The notes: generated by a model not told the origin, from the sequence alone. Counted from the first letter of the stretch, positions 44,649-53,270 are shown. The stretch is DNA of 64,000 nucleotides from Microbaculum marinisediminis (GCF_025397915.1 NZ_JALIDZ010000011.1:1-64000); one strand, 5' to 3'. Translations and numbers: made by a program.

Positions 44649-45305
44649 TCAGAGCAGGAATTTCTGATAGTCAGAGAACCATCGACGCGCGCTTCTGATG
44701 TTCTCGCGCTTCAGGGCCTCCGCTTCCTCGGCCTTGCCGGCGATCATCGCGTCGAGGACCTCGCGCTGTTCGAGCATTCCGGCCACGGCCCGGCCGGGCA
44801 CGAGCACGAGCCGGCGGATCAGCACCCGCGACCGGTCGTAGAGAATGTCGAGGCTTTGCGAGAGGATCTCGTTTTTCGCTTCGTGGAAGCTGAGCTGGCG
44901 AAACTGGTTCACGCTCTCGACGTAGAAATCGAGATCGTTGTTCGCCAAAGCCGTCTCGGCCGGGGCGCCGAACCGCTCCCGCAGCGCATCCCAGGTGCCC
45001 GGCTTGGCATTCTCGGTTGCCAGGCGGACCGCGAGGGCCTCAAGCACTTCGCGAACTTCGAAGAGCGACTTGACCTGTTCGACACTCAGCCGCGAGACAA
45101 CCGCGCCCTGATTGCGGACACGCTCGATCAGGCCACGCTCTTCCAGAATGCCGAAGGCCTCCCGCAGACGCGGGCGCGACACGCTGAATTCCTCAGCAAG
45201 CGCGGTTTCCCGAAGCTTCGAACCCGGCGGCAGATCGTGATCGACAATTCTCTGCCGCAGCGCGTTCACAACCTCGTTCACCCCCATTTTCGCGTTCTTT
45301 GGCAT
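44649..45305 (-). CDS. GntR-family regulator (FCD domain)
   Basis: 218-residue regulator: winged helix near residues 8-75 (LRETALAEEFSVSRPRLREA, then FGILEERGLIERVRNQGAVV) and a helical FCD domain with EVREVLEALAVRLATENA, NQFRQLSFHEAKNEIL and RRWFSDYQKFLL at the end. The start is ATG 45305 with GGAGGAG upstream; a longer in-frame form would run into the promoter. It heads the carboxylase/TAXI operon and most likely represses it and itself through the inverted repeats at 45373-45420, responding to a small acid. Confidence 0.9.
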   Translation of the reverse strand: MPKNAKMGVNEVVNALRQRIVDHDLPPGSKLRETALAEEFSVSRPRLREAFGILEERGLIERVRNQGAVVSRLSVEQVKSLFEVREVLEALAVRLATENAKPGTWDALRERFGAPAETALANNDLDFYVESVNQFRQLSFHEAKNEILSQSLDILYDRSRVLIRRLVLVPGRAVAGMLEQREVLDAMIAGKAEEAEALKRENIRSARRWFSDYQKFLL

Positions 45306-45351
45306 CGGCTCCTCCGGCTCAGCCTCCGGACCGCCGCCTTGATTGACAGCG

Positions 45352-45420
45352 ACCCTATGCAGCGTCTTCAATATTGTCAACAATGTTATCGACAATTACG
45401 TATTCACGAGTGATAACATT
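45352..45420 (-). promoter_or_regulatory. Promoter and candidate GntR operators of the carboxylase/TAXI operon
   Basis: Minus-strand TTGACA (45380-45375) and TAGGGT (45357-45352) are 17 bases apart. The inverted repeat ATTGT-CA-ACAAT at 45373-45384 covers the -35 box. A second, longer inverted repeat has perfect 9-bp arms AATGTTATC at 45382-45390 and GATAACATT at 45412-45420. The region is sharply A/T-rich compared with its surroundings. Binding by the adjacent GntR protein is inference. Confidence 0.55.
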
Positions 45421-45908
45421 ATATTAGACGACCGCCCCGATGAGAAACGGTTCAGGCTTGGATTGAGAAATTTGGTCCGCGCCGATGGAGCAAATCGGGC
45501 CTCCATTCTGAGTAGGAAGGAGGCTGGAATGGACCGAAAAACGCACTCCGCCTGAACAGGACGTCGGAACGTCGCGCACAGCCCAGGCGCGATCGAGCCA
45601 GGCCATACAGCCGGGAGACCTGCCGCAGTTTCGGGATTTCAGCGCAAAGTGACGATCGCTGGCGCCACGGACATGGCTGAACGGGCAATCGTCACCTCGC
45701 CCAAGGCGCGACTCGCCTGCCTTGTGACCCGGGCCAGCGTCGCGCCCATATCCGAGGCACGGGTCTGACGCCGGACCTCGACTGATCAGATGTCCCTGGT
45801 TCCCGGGAATTCATCAGAGGCGTCCGGGATCACTCGCGGCGGCAACGCCTGGTCGGCTGCGACCCGTCGGCTACGACCCGCCGGACGGAACCCGTCGCCA
45901 ACCGATCC
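45421..45908. other. Largest gene-free stretch between operons, with one tiny candidate ORF
   Basis: No supported gene. AAGGAGG at 45517-45523 stands 5 bases before ATG 45529, which opens an 8-codon frame (MDRKTHSA, stop at 45553-45555) on the plus strand; nothing coding follows it. It could be a remnant gene start, a leader peptide or chance. Short imperfect direct repeats of CGACCCGYCG occur near 45858-45885. The SDR gene ends at 45909. Confidence 0.4.
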
Positions 45909-46676
45909 TCAGGCCAGCATCCGGCTGTCGCCGCAAACCGAAAGCGCCTGCCCGGAGATCGTCCGGCCGCGTGGACTCGTGACAAAGAGGATTTGGTCTG
46001 CGATCTGGTCGGGCTGCACGTATTGCTTGATTGAGGTGTAGGAGAAGGCCTCGGCCTCGATCTGTTCGAAGCTCATCCCTCTTCGCTGGGCCTTGGCCTC
46101 GAGCACCCGCCGCTGGCGGTCTCCCGCAACGATGCCGGGCAGGATGGCATTGCAGCGGATGCCGTCCGGGCCGAGCTCGATCGACAACGACTTGGTGAAA
46201 CCGATCACGCCCCATTTCGCCGTGGCGTAAGGCGTGCGCATGGCAAAGCCGAGCCGCCCCGCGATGGAGGACAGGTTGACGATCGAGGCGTTGTCGCTTT
46301 TGCGCAAGGCAGGGACGGCATGGCGCACACAGTGAAACTGGGATGACAGGCAGACGGCGAGGCACGTGTCCCAGTCGGCGGGATCGATCTCATCGACCGG
46401 TCCGGTCGGCCCAGCGATCCCGGCATTGTTCACCAGCACATCCAACCCGCCAAGGTGATCCAGCGCCGCCACCATGAAGCGCTCGATATGACCTGCATCC
46501 CCCATGTCGGCATGCATGCGAAAGACGTCGTCCGGCAGCGTCACGAGCGCGTCTTCGGCGATGTCGCAGGTGGCCACCCGTGCGCCCTCGGCCAGGTAGG
46601 CCTCGACGATGGCGCGGCCGATGCCCTGCGCACCTGCGGTCACGATGACGCGCGCCCCCTCCAGTTCCAGGTTCAC
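45909..46676 (-). CDS. Short-chain dehydrogenase/reductase (SDR)
   Basis: 255-residue classical SDR. The cofactor glycine motif is TAGAQGIGRAIVEAYLAEG near residue 13, Asp in CDIAEDA suggests NAD preference, NNAGIAG lies near 87, and the catalytic Ser (NLSSIAGR) and Tyr-Lys (YATAKWGV) near 137 and 150. It oxidises or reduces a hydroxyl/carbonyl group. GTG 46676 overlaps the GntR stop, so it is cotranscribed with that regulator and divergent from the LIV-BKACE operon. It may act on the same hydroxy acid or a precursor. Confidence 0.9.
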   Translation of the reverse strand: MNLELEGARVIVTAGAQGIGRAIVEAYLAEGARVATCDIAEDALVTLPDDVFRMHADMGDAGHIERFMVAALDHLGGLDVLVNNAGIAGPTGPVDEIDPADWDTCLAVCLSSQFHCVRHAVPALRKSDNASIVNLSSIAGRLGFAMRTPYATAKWGVIGFTKSLSIELGPDGIRCNAILPGIVAGDRQRRVLEAKAQRRGMSFEQIEAEAFSYTSIKQYVQPDQIADQILFVTSPRGRTISGQALSVCGDSRMLA

Positions 46677-47413
46677 GTGATGATCCTCCTCCTGCTGTCT
46701 TCCGTATCCATGCCCGCCTGGGCGCGAATGAGCTCGGAGGCAACGCGAATGTCCTCGGACACCGCGTGCGCCGCCGCCGCTCCGTCGCGCGCCGTGAGCG
46801 CGTCGCAGAGCATCCGGTGATGCGACCGCGAATGGTGCCCGCGCGACCGTGTCATCTCCTCGTCGGCGGGCACTCCCGCCGCCACGCCGATGTCGAAGTT
46901 GATGATCGGCCCGGCCTTGAGCCAGAGCATGGTGATCAGCTCCATCAGCACATCCGACCCCGCCGCGCGGTAGAGCGCGAAATGCAGGTCCTTGTTCGCC
47001 GCCACTGCCGCCGGACTTCCGTAGGCGCTGTCCAGCACCTCGTCGAACCGCTCCGCCAGAGCGATGACCCCCGCGATCTCCGTCTTGGAAGCACGCTCTG
47101 CCGCAAGCCGCGCCGCCTGCCCCTCGTTCAGCATCCGCACCATGGTCAGATCGGCGAATTCCGCCGCCGTCATCAGCGGCACCATCACGGCCCGCTTGGG
47201 CGAAACCTCCAGCGCGCCACTGGCCGCCAGACGACTCACGGCTTCGCGCACCGGCATCATCGAGACCTCGAGTCGCTCGGCAAGATCCCTCAGGGAGAGG
47301 CGGTCGCGCGGCTTCAGCGCTCCGGACAACAGCATCTCGCTCAGGGTGTCGAACACCTGATCGGAAAGTGTCTGCCGACGGGCGGGGCGTAGCTGGTCAA
47401 GCGGCTGGCCCAT
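46673..47413 (-). CDS. GntR-family regulator (FCD domain)
   Basis: 246 residues. Winged helix near residues 10-75 (SLRDLAERLEVSMMPVREAV) and FCD domain with ARLAAERASKTEIAGVIALA, NKDLHFALYRAAGSDVLMEL near 130 and a His-rich stretch GHHSRSHHRMLCDALTARDG near 195. I use ATG 47413; GTG 47446 is an alternative with no good ribosome site. Divergent from the LIV/BKACE operon, with a clean palindrome (47458-47474) just upstream that is a likely operator for both directions. Confidence 0.9.
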   Translation of the reverse strand: MGQPLDQLRPARRQTLSDQVFDTLSEMLLSGALKPRDRLSLRDLAERLEVSMMPVREAVSRLAASGALEVSPKRAVMVPLMTAAEFADLTMVRMLNEGQAARLAAERASKTEIAGVIALAERFDEVLDSAYGSPAAVAANKDLHFALYRAAGSDVLMELITMLWLKAGPIINFDIGVAAGVPADEEMTRSRGHHSRSHHRMLCDALTARDGAAAAHAVSEDIRVASELIRAQAGMDTEDSRRRIIT

Positions 47414-47457
47414 GAATCCGTTAACTCCTGTTGACTCCCAGCGCACCCCTCTGCAAC

Positions 47458-47474
47458 TGTGATCTCAGATCACA
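47458..47474. promoter_or_regulatory. Palindrome TGTGATC-TCA-GATCACA, candidate GntR operator
   Basis: Perfect 7-bp arms with a 3-base centre in the divergent region between gntR (start 47413) and the LIV binding-protein gene (start 47602). Size, symmetry and position fit GntR-FCD operators. No clear -35/-10 pair is assigned here. The rest of 47414-47601 holds no gene. Confidence 0.6.
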
Positions 47475-47601
47475 CAGTATCGGGCGAGACGGCAACTCCT
47501 GCAACCATTGATCTTCCGACGGAGGAGGAACCGCGGCCAGAAATATCATGCGCCCCCGATGCGGTGCGATCCGCAATCAAAAGATTCCAAGGAGGATTTC
47601 C

Positions 47602-48846
47602 ATGACGACCACCAACAAAACCCGCAGGGAGTTCCTGCTGACGGGTGCGGCCGGTCTTGCGCTGACCGTCGCGGCCCCGGCCTATCTGCGCGCGCAATCC
47701 GCACCGCTCAAGATCGGCCACCTCACCCCCACCACCGGTTTCCTTGGTCCGCTCGGCGAATACGCCCAAATGGGCATCCAGCTGGCGGTGGAGCACATCA
47801 ACGCCAACGGTGGCGCCGGCGGGCGGCAGGTCGAGCTCATCATGGAGGACAGCGTCAACCCGCAGACCGCCTCGACCAAGGCCGAGCGCATGTTCGAGCG
47901 CGATCAGGTCGACATGATCATCGGCGAGATCTCCTCCGCCTCGTGTCTCACGATCAGCCAGGTGGCGGCGCGCTACAAGAAGTGTTTCGTGAACACCGGC
48001 GGCAACTCCGACAGCCTGCGCGGGAAGGATTGCAACCGCTACATGTTCCACGTCGAGACGCAGAACTCGATGTACGTGAACGCCGAGGGCCAGTTCTTCA
48101 AGGGTGAAGGCCTGGTCGACGGCAAGAACTGGTTCACGATGACGGCGGACTATGCCTTCGGCCACGACCTGTTGGCGGCGGCTAAGGCCTTCCTCGATGC
48201 CAATGGCGGCAATCTCGTCGGTGACGAGTTGGTGCCGACCGATGCCACCGACTTCTCCTCCTACCTGCTGAAGATCCGTCAGGCCGAGCCCGACGTCGTG
48301 GCGCTGAACCTCGCGGGAACGCAGATCACCAACTTCTTCAAGCAGTACAGCGAGTTCGGGCTCGACTTCACACTCGGCGGCTTCGGCTTCGACACGGTGT
48401 CGGCATGGGCCGCGGGCGCGCAGAACTTCCGCGGCACCTGGCCCAACGTCTGGAACCACCTCGTGCCGAACGACCCGAGCCAGGCCTTCGTCAAGGCGTT
48501 CAGCGATGCCTACGAGAAGCCGCCCGAGAACCAGGCCTGGGGCGACTACAACGCCGGCCTCATCATGGCGCAAGCCGTGGCGGCGGCGGGCGATGCCTCC
48601 GGCGACGCGCTGGTGGACTACCTCGAAAGCTCCGAGGCCCAGTTCGACCTGATGAAGAACCGCAAGGGCTATTTCCGCCCCGAGGATCACCAGCTCATCC
48701 AGGAGATCTACGCCATTACCGCGCTGCCGGCGGACCAGGTGAAGAACGAGTGGGACATCTTCACCACCTCCGAGCCGCTCCCCGGCGCGGGCGAACCGCT
48801 CGAAACGCTCGCTCAGAGCGTCACCGGCGGCACCTGCTCGCTCTGA
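47602..48846 (+). CDS. ABC substrate-binding protein, Leu/Ile/Val/amide family, Tat-exported
   Basis: 414-residue Peripla_BP_6-type protein. AAGGAGG precedes ATG 47602. The N-terminus carries a twin-arginine signal, KTRREFLLTGAAGLALTVAA, with cleavage probably at LRA-QS. The mature part begins LKIGHLTPTTGFLGPLGEYA and includes GGRQVELIMEDSVNPQTAST near 75 and TMTADYAFGHDLLAAAKAFL near 175. Folding before export is implied by the Tat signal. It feeds the LivH and LivM-G-F fusion downstream. Ligand unknown; the neighbouring dehydrogenase and BKACE suggest a short hydroxy or amino acid. Confidence 0.9.
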   Translation: MTTTNKTRREFLLTGAAGLALTVAAPAYLRAQSAPLKIGHLTPTTGFLGPLGEYAQMGIQLAVEHINANGGAGGRQVELIMEDSVNPQTASTKAERMFERDQVDMIIGEISSASCLTISQVAARYKKCFVNTGGNSDSLRGKDCNRYMFHVETQNSMYVNAEGQFFKGEGLVDGKNWFTMTADYAFGHDLLAAAKAFLDANGGNLVGDELVPTDATDFSSYLLKIRQAEPDVVALNLAGTQITNFFKQYSEFGLDFTLGGFGFDTVSAWAAGAQNFRGTWPNVWNHLVPNDPSQAFVKAFSDAYEKPPENQAWGDYNAGLIMAQAVAAAGDASGDALVDYLESSEAQFDLMKNRKGYFRPEDHQLIQEIYAITALPADQVKNEWDIFTTSEPLPGAGEPLETLAQSVTGGTCSL

Positions 48847-48853
48847 GCCGATC

Positions 48854-48879
48854 CGGGGGCGGAGCACGCTCCGCCCCCG
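48854..48879 (+). promoter_or_regulatory. Intercistronic hairpin after the LIV binding-protein gene
   Basis: CGGGGGCGGAGC at 48854-48865 is the reverse complement of GCTCCGCCCCCG at 48868-48879; with a realistic loop the stem is about 10 bp. It starts 8 bases after the stop codon and has no T run. Same arrangement as after four other binding-protein genes in the window. Confidence 0.65.
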
Positions 48880-48916
48880 ACTCCAAGGACAATCGACGGG
48901 GAGGCATCGCGCCACC

Positions 48917-49792
48917 ATGCTGGGGGCATTCATCGCGCAGGTTCTGAACGGGCTGCTCGACGGCACCTACTACCTGCTCATCGCGCTGGGGCTGTCGCTG
49001 ATCTTTTCGCTGGGCGGAATCATCAACCTCGCGCACGGGGCGTTCTTCGCCATCGGCGCCTATCTCGCCATCACGATCACGCCTTACGTCGGCTTTTTCG
49101 GGGCGCTGATCCTCGTTCCGCTGATCGTCGCGGGGCTGGGGATGCTCACGGAGCGGTCGCTCTTCACCCGCTTCTACCGGGTCGATCCGCTGTATTCCCT
49201 GCTGCTGACCTTCGGCCTCGCCATGGTGATCGAACAGGGGCTGCGCTGGATCTACGGTGCCTCGCCGCAAAGCTACAACATGCCCGATATCCTGCGCGGC
49301 CAGGTCTTTCTCGGCGACTTCATCTATTCGCGATACCGCATCTTCCTGATCGCCGTGGCGGTCGCCTCCGTGGCCGCGCTGTGGGTCCTTCTGAACCGGA
49401 CGTCCTTTGGTCGGATCGTCCGCGCCGGCGTTCAGAATCCCGAGATCGTGGGATCGCTCGGCATCTCGCTGCGGCCTTACCTTTCCGTGGTGGCGGGCAT
49501 CGGCATCGGTCTTGCCGGCCTGGCCGGCGTCCTGCTGTCGCCCATCTACACAATCCACCCCGCCATGGGGGCAGAGATCATCACGCTGGCGTTTGTCGTG
49601 GTGGTGATCGGGGGCCTCGGGTCCTTCTGGGGCGTCATCATCGCCGCCGTCCTGGTGGGCCTCACCAAGGGCGTTCTCGTCGCCGTCGGCCTGTCGTCCT
49701 GGTCCACCGCCGCCATCTATCTCCTGATGTTCGTCGTCCTGCTGCTGCGTCCGCGCGGGCTGCTGGGCGAGCGCATCCTCCGCTTCGAGTAG
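48917..49792 (+). CDS. Branched-chain amino-acid-type ABC permease (LivH)
   Basis: 291 residues, a standard LivH: FIAQVLNGLLDGTYYLLIAL at the N-terminus, LIFSLGGIINLAHGAFFAIG near residue 33, TFGLAMVIEQGLRWIYG near 95, and VVVIGGLGSFWGVIIAAVLV near 230. About eight transmembrane helices. It is followed after 4 bases by the fused LivM-LivG-LivF gene, with which it forms the complete translocator. Confidence 0.91.
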   Translation: MLGAFIAQVLNGLLDGTYYLLIALGLSLIFSLGGIINLAHGAFFAIGAYLAITITPYVGFFGALILVPLIVAGLGMLTERSLFTRFYRVDPLYSLLLTFGLAMVIEQGLRWIYGASPQSYNMPDILRGQVFLGDFIYSRYRIFLIAVAVASVAALWVLLNRTSFGRIVRAGVQNPEIVGSLGISLRPYLSVVAGIGIGLAGLAGVLLSPIYTIHPAMGAEIITLAFVVVVIGGLGSFWGVIIAAVLVGLTKGVLVAVGLSSWSTAAIYLLMFVVLLLRPRGLLGERILRFE

Positions 49793-49796
49793 CCCC

Positions 49797-52307
49797 ATGA
49801 TCCGCAGTCATCCGCTTCTGGTCGCGGGCGTCGCGCTGATCGTGCTGCCCTTCATCATCCTCGCCGCCGGCCTCACCTACACGTCGGCGACCGAGGTCGT
49901 GGTCTATGGCCTCGCCTGCATGGGCCTCAACATCCTGGCCGGCCGCACCGGCCTGGTGAGCTTCGGCCACGGCGCGTGGTTCGGGCTTGGCGCCTATATC
50001 GCCGGGCTGACCTCGCTCGCCATGGGCGGGGCCTTCTGGATCCCGATGCTGGTGGCCGTGGTGCTCACCGCCGTGGTCGCCACGGGCTTCGGCGCGCTGA
50101 TCCTGCGCCGCCGCGGCGTCTACTTCTCGCTCATGACGCTGGCGCTCTCCGCGCTCGGCTTCAGCATTGCCTTCCGCTGGACCGAGGTGACGGGCGGCGA
50201 GAACGGTCTGGGCGGGATCGACCGGCCGGCGTTCTTCGGTCTCGATTTCGAGATGTCCCAGCCCTATTACTGGCTGGTCGCGGCCATCGCCTTCGCCGTC
50301 CTCGTCGTGCTCTGGCGCTTCAACAATTCGCCGCTGGGCACCGTGCTCCTCGCGATCCGCGAGAACGAGCAGCGGTCCCGCTTCCTGGGCTACAAGGTCG
50401 ACCGCTACAAACTCGCGGCCTTCGTTCTCTCCGCCACGATCACGGCGCTGGCGGGCGTGCTGCTGCTCTACAAGAACCGCATGACTTCGGCCGAACCGAT
50501 GTCCGTCATCTTCTCGGGCGAGCTTCTGGCCATGGTCGTGATCGGCGGGATGCGCAGCTTTATCGGACCCGCCGTCGGCGCGCTGTTCTACATCCTGTTC
50601 CGGGAATACCTGTCGATCTACACCGACAACTGGCTGCTCTGGTTCGGCCTCGTGTTCATGGTCTTCGTGCTCTACGCCCGCGACGGCCTCATCGGCATCC
50701 CGGGCCAGATCGGCCGCCATTTCAACCCGCCCGCCGAGACCGGCGCCGCCATGGCCGGCCGCAAGGCCGAGGTGCACCCCCTGCCCGCCTTCCTCAAGCC
50801 CACCGACCACGTCGACGGGCCCCTGCTTGTGGCCAAGGGCATCTCCAAGCACTTCGGCGGCCTGAAAGCCGTGGACGACGTCGACATCTCGGTGCGCGAC
50901 CGCTCGCTGCATGCGCTGATCGGCCCGAACGGCGCGGGCAAGACGACCGCCTTCAACCTGCTCTCGGGTCTCTACAAGCCCGACGCGGGCGACGTGAGAC
51001 TGGCCGGCGCCCCGCTCTCCGGCCGCACGCCCGAGGAGATCTCGGCGGCGGGCATCGGGCGGAGCTTCCAGATCACCAACCTGTTCCCCTCGCTCACCGT
51101 GCAGGAAAACATCCGCCTTGCCGTGCAGGCAGGCGATCCGCGGCGCATGAACCCGCTGATCCGCGCCCGCGACCTCGACGAGGTCAACAGCCGCACGGCA
51201 CAGATCCTCGACTACGCCGGTCTGGCCGGGATGGAACAGGCCGAGGCCGCCTCGCTGTCCTACGGCGGTCAGCGGCTCCTGGACCTCGGCCTCGCACTCG
51301 GCAACCACCCCTGCATCCTGCTGGCCGACGAGCCATTGGCGGGCCTGTCGGTCGCCGAACGGGAGCGGATCGGCGTGCTGCTCAAGACGCTGTCCGCGGA
51401 CATTCCGGTGCTGCTTGTCGAACATGACATCGACCGGGTCTTCGAACTCGCCGACCAGGTGACGGTGATGAACGAAGGCCGGGTCCTGCTCGACGGCACG
51501 GTGAAGCAGGCACGCGCGGACAAACGCGTGCAGGAGGTCTATATCGGCTCCGGCACCTCCGTCGTTGCGGCCAGGCCGCGCGAGAGTGCGATGCGCGACG
51601 ATGTGGTGCTGTCGCTCGACAAGGTGAACGTGAGTTACGGCAAGAGCCACATTCTCAACGACGTCTCCTTCGATCTGCGGCAGGGCGAGATCCTCGCGCT
51701 GCTGGGTCGCAACGGGGCGGGCAAGTCGACGCTGCTCAAGTCCCTCATCGGGATCGCTCCCGTAGGCAGCGGCGAGATCCGCATGGACGGTCGGCCCCTA
51801 TCGGGCCTGCCTTCCGCCGCGATGGCCCGCGCCGGGATTTCCTACGTTCCGCAAGGCCGAGGCCTGTTCGCCGGGATGACCGTGGCGGAAAACCTGGAAC
51901 TCGGCCGCATCCGGCGTCATACTGGCCACGGAGTGCACTGGACCCAGGACCGCATTTTCTCGTACTTCCCCCGCCTCAAGGAACGGCTCGACATCCCCGC
52001 CGACTACCTGTCGGGCGGTGAACAGCAGATGGCGGCGGTGGCCCGGGCGCTGTCGGGCGACACCCGCGTCCTGCTGCTGGACGAACCCTTCGAAGGCCTG
52101 TCCCCGGCAGTCGTGGAGCAGCTTTTCGAGACCTTCGACACCCTGCGCCAGGACGTTTCCATCATCATCGTGGACCACAATCTCGATCTCGCGCTCGCCC
52201 TGTCGGACCGCACGGTCGCACTGGAACGGGGCAGCATAATCCACGAGGGACCGTCCGCCGCGCTGGCGACCGATATCGACCTACGCCGCCAGGTGCTCTG
52301 GCTCTGA
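49797..52307 (+). CDS. LivM-LivG-LivF triple fusion: ABC permease plus two ATPases
   Basis: 836 residues in one frame. Residues 1 to about 315: LivM-type permease (GRTGLVSFGHGAWFGLGAYI near 43, GFGALILRRRGVYFSLMTLA). About 340-585: LivG-type ATPase with Walker A GPNGAGKTTAFNLLSG near 377, signature LSYGGQRLLDLGLAL and Walker B ILLADEPLAGLSV. About 600-836: LivF-type ATPase with Walker A GRNGAGKSTLLKSLIG near 637, signature LSGGEQQMAAVARALSG and Walker B VLLLDEPFEGLSP. Normally these are three genes. Both nucleotide-binding domains look intact, so one chain could supply one permease half and both ATPases, with LivH as the only partner. The next gene follows after 14 bases. Confidence 0.9.
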   Translation: MIRSHPLLVAGVALIVLPFIILAAGLTYTSATEVVVYGLACMGLNILAGRTGLVSFGHGAWFGLGAYIAGLTSLAMGGAFWIPMLVAVVLTAVVATGFGALILRRRGVYFSLMTLALSALGFSIAFRWTEVTGGENGLGGIDRPAFFGLDFEMSQPYYWLVAAIAFAVLVVLWRFNNSPLGTVLLAIRENEQRSRFLGYKVDRYKLAAFVLSATITALAGVLLLYKNRMTSAEPMSVIFSGELLAMVVIGGMRSFIGPAVGALFYILFREYLSIYTDNWLLWFGLVFMVFVLYARDGLIGIPGQIGRHFNPPAETGAAMAGRKAEVHPLPAFLKPTDHVDGPLLVAKGISKHFGGLKAVDDVDISVRDRSLHALIGPNGAGKTTAFNLLSGLYKPDAGDVRLAGAPLSGRTPEEISAAGIGRSFQITNLFPSLTVQENIRLAVQAGDPRRMNPLIRARDLDEVNSRTAQILDYAGLAGMEQAEAASLSYGGQRLLDLGLALGNHPCILLADEPLAGLSVAERERIGVLLKTLSADIPVLLVEHDIDRVFELADQVTVMNEGRVLLDGTVKQARADKRVQEVYIGSGTSVVAARPRESAMRDDVVLSLDKVNVSYGKSHILNDVSFDLRQGEILALLGRNGAGKSTLLKSLIGIAPVGSGEIRMDGRPLSGLPSAAMARAGISYVPQGRGLFAGMTVAENLELGRIRRHTGHGVHWTQDRIFSYFPRLKERLDIPADYLSGGEQQMAAVARALSGDTRVLLLDEPFEGLSPAVVEQLFETFDTLRQDVSIIIVDHNLDLALALSDRTVALERGSIIHEGPSAALATDIDLRRQVLWL

Positions 52308-52321
52308 CAAGAGGACTATCC

Positions 52322-53254
52322 ATGACCGAAACGGTTGCCATCATCGGTGCGGGCCTCATCGGCCGCTCATGGGCCGCGCTTTTCGCGCGTGCCGGATACG
52401 CGGTGCGGGTCTGGGACGCCGACCCCGGGGTGCTGGAGCGGTTCGCCGAGGACATGGCCGTGCTCTGCGACACCCTCGTGGCAGAAGGACTGCTTGCTGA
52501 TCGCGACGGCACGCTCGCCCGTATGGAGACCCGCCCGACGCTGGAGGATGCCGTCGCCGGCGCGCATTTCGTGCAGGAGAACGGACCGGAACGGATCGAG
52601 GTCAAGCAGGCGCTTTTCGCCAGGCTGGACGCCGCCACCCCGGCGCAAGCCGTGATCGCCTCATCCACATCCGCGATCGTCCCGTCGCGCTTTACCGAGC
52701 CGCTGACGCATCGCGCCCGCTGCCTCGTCGGCCACCCGGTGAACCCGCCGCACCTCGTGCCGGTGGTGGAGCTCTGCCCCGCCCCCTGGACGGCGGCCGA
52801 GACCCTGGATCGCGCCGAGGCGGTCTACGCAAAGATCGGCCAGGTCCCCGTCCGCATGACCCGCGAGCGCGACGGCTTCGTCCTGAACCGCCTGCAGGGG
52901 GCGCTGCTGGGCGAGGCCCTGCGGCTGCTCGGGGAAGGCGTGGTCTCGGTCGAGGGGCTCGACGCCACGATCAAGGACGGGCTGGGCCTTCGCTGGGCGC
53001 TCATGGGACCGATCGAGACCATCGACCTGAATGCCCCCGGCGGCATCGTCGACTATGCCGCCCGATACGGTGGCTTCTATGGCCGCCTTGCCGAGGCCCC
53101 CGCCGGACCGGAGGTGTTCTCGGTCGAAAACGCCGAGCAGATCGCCGCGACGTGGCCGCAGGACCGCACGCCCGAGACCATACGGGCCCGGCAGGATCGC
53201 CGCGACCGGCGCCTTGCCGCGCTGCGCCGCCATCTTGCCGCCGACCGGATTTAA
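52322..53254 (+). CDS. NAD-dependent 3-hydroxy-acid/acyl-CoA dehydrogenase (lambda-crystallin/HCDH family)
   Basis: 310 residues. N-terminal Rossmann domain TVAIIGAGLIGRSWAALFAR, ENGPERIEVKQALFARLD near 85, SSTSAIVPSRF near 115, and the catalytic His in CLVGHPVNPPHLVPVVELCP near 140. The C-terminal helical domain carries GFVLNRLQGALLGEALRLLG near 187. The GHPVNPP form is nearer to lambda-crystallin (gulonate 3-dehydrogenase) and carnitine dehydrogenase-like proteins than to FadB. Next to a BKACE it most likely makes the 3-keto acid that BKACE cleaves. Confidence 0.87.
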   Translation: MTETVAIIGAGLIGRSWAALFARAGYAVRVWDADPGVLERFAEDMAVLCDTLVAEGLLADRDGTLARMETRPTLEDAVAGAHFVQENGPERIEVKQALFARLDAATPAQAVIASSTSAIVPSRFTEPLTHRARCLVGHPVNPPHLVPVVELCPAPWTAAETLDRAEAVYAKIGQVPVRMTRERDGFVLNRLQGALLGEALRLLGEGVVSVEGLDATIKDGLGLRWALMGPIETIDLNAPGGIVDYAARYGGFYGRLAEAPAGPEVFSVENAEQIAATWPQDRTPETIRARQDRRDRRLAALRRHLAADRI

Positions 53255-53270
53255 TCAAGGAGACTCAAAA

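Noticed and set aside
41779-45413. Long plus-strand frames (over 600 codons) opposite the carboxyltransferase, CoA-transferase and GntR genes.
   Set aside because: Low-complexity antisense shadows; the minus-strand genes have recognised folds, overlaps and ribosome sites.
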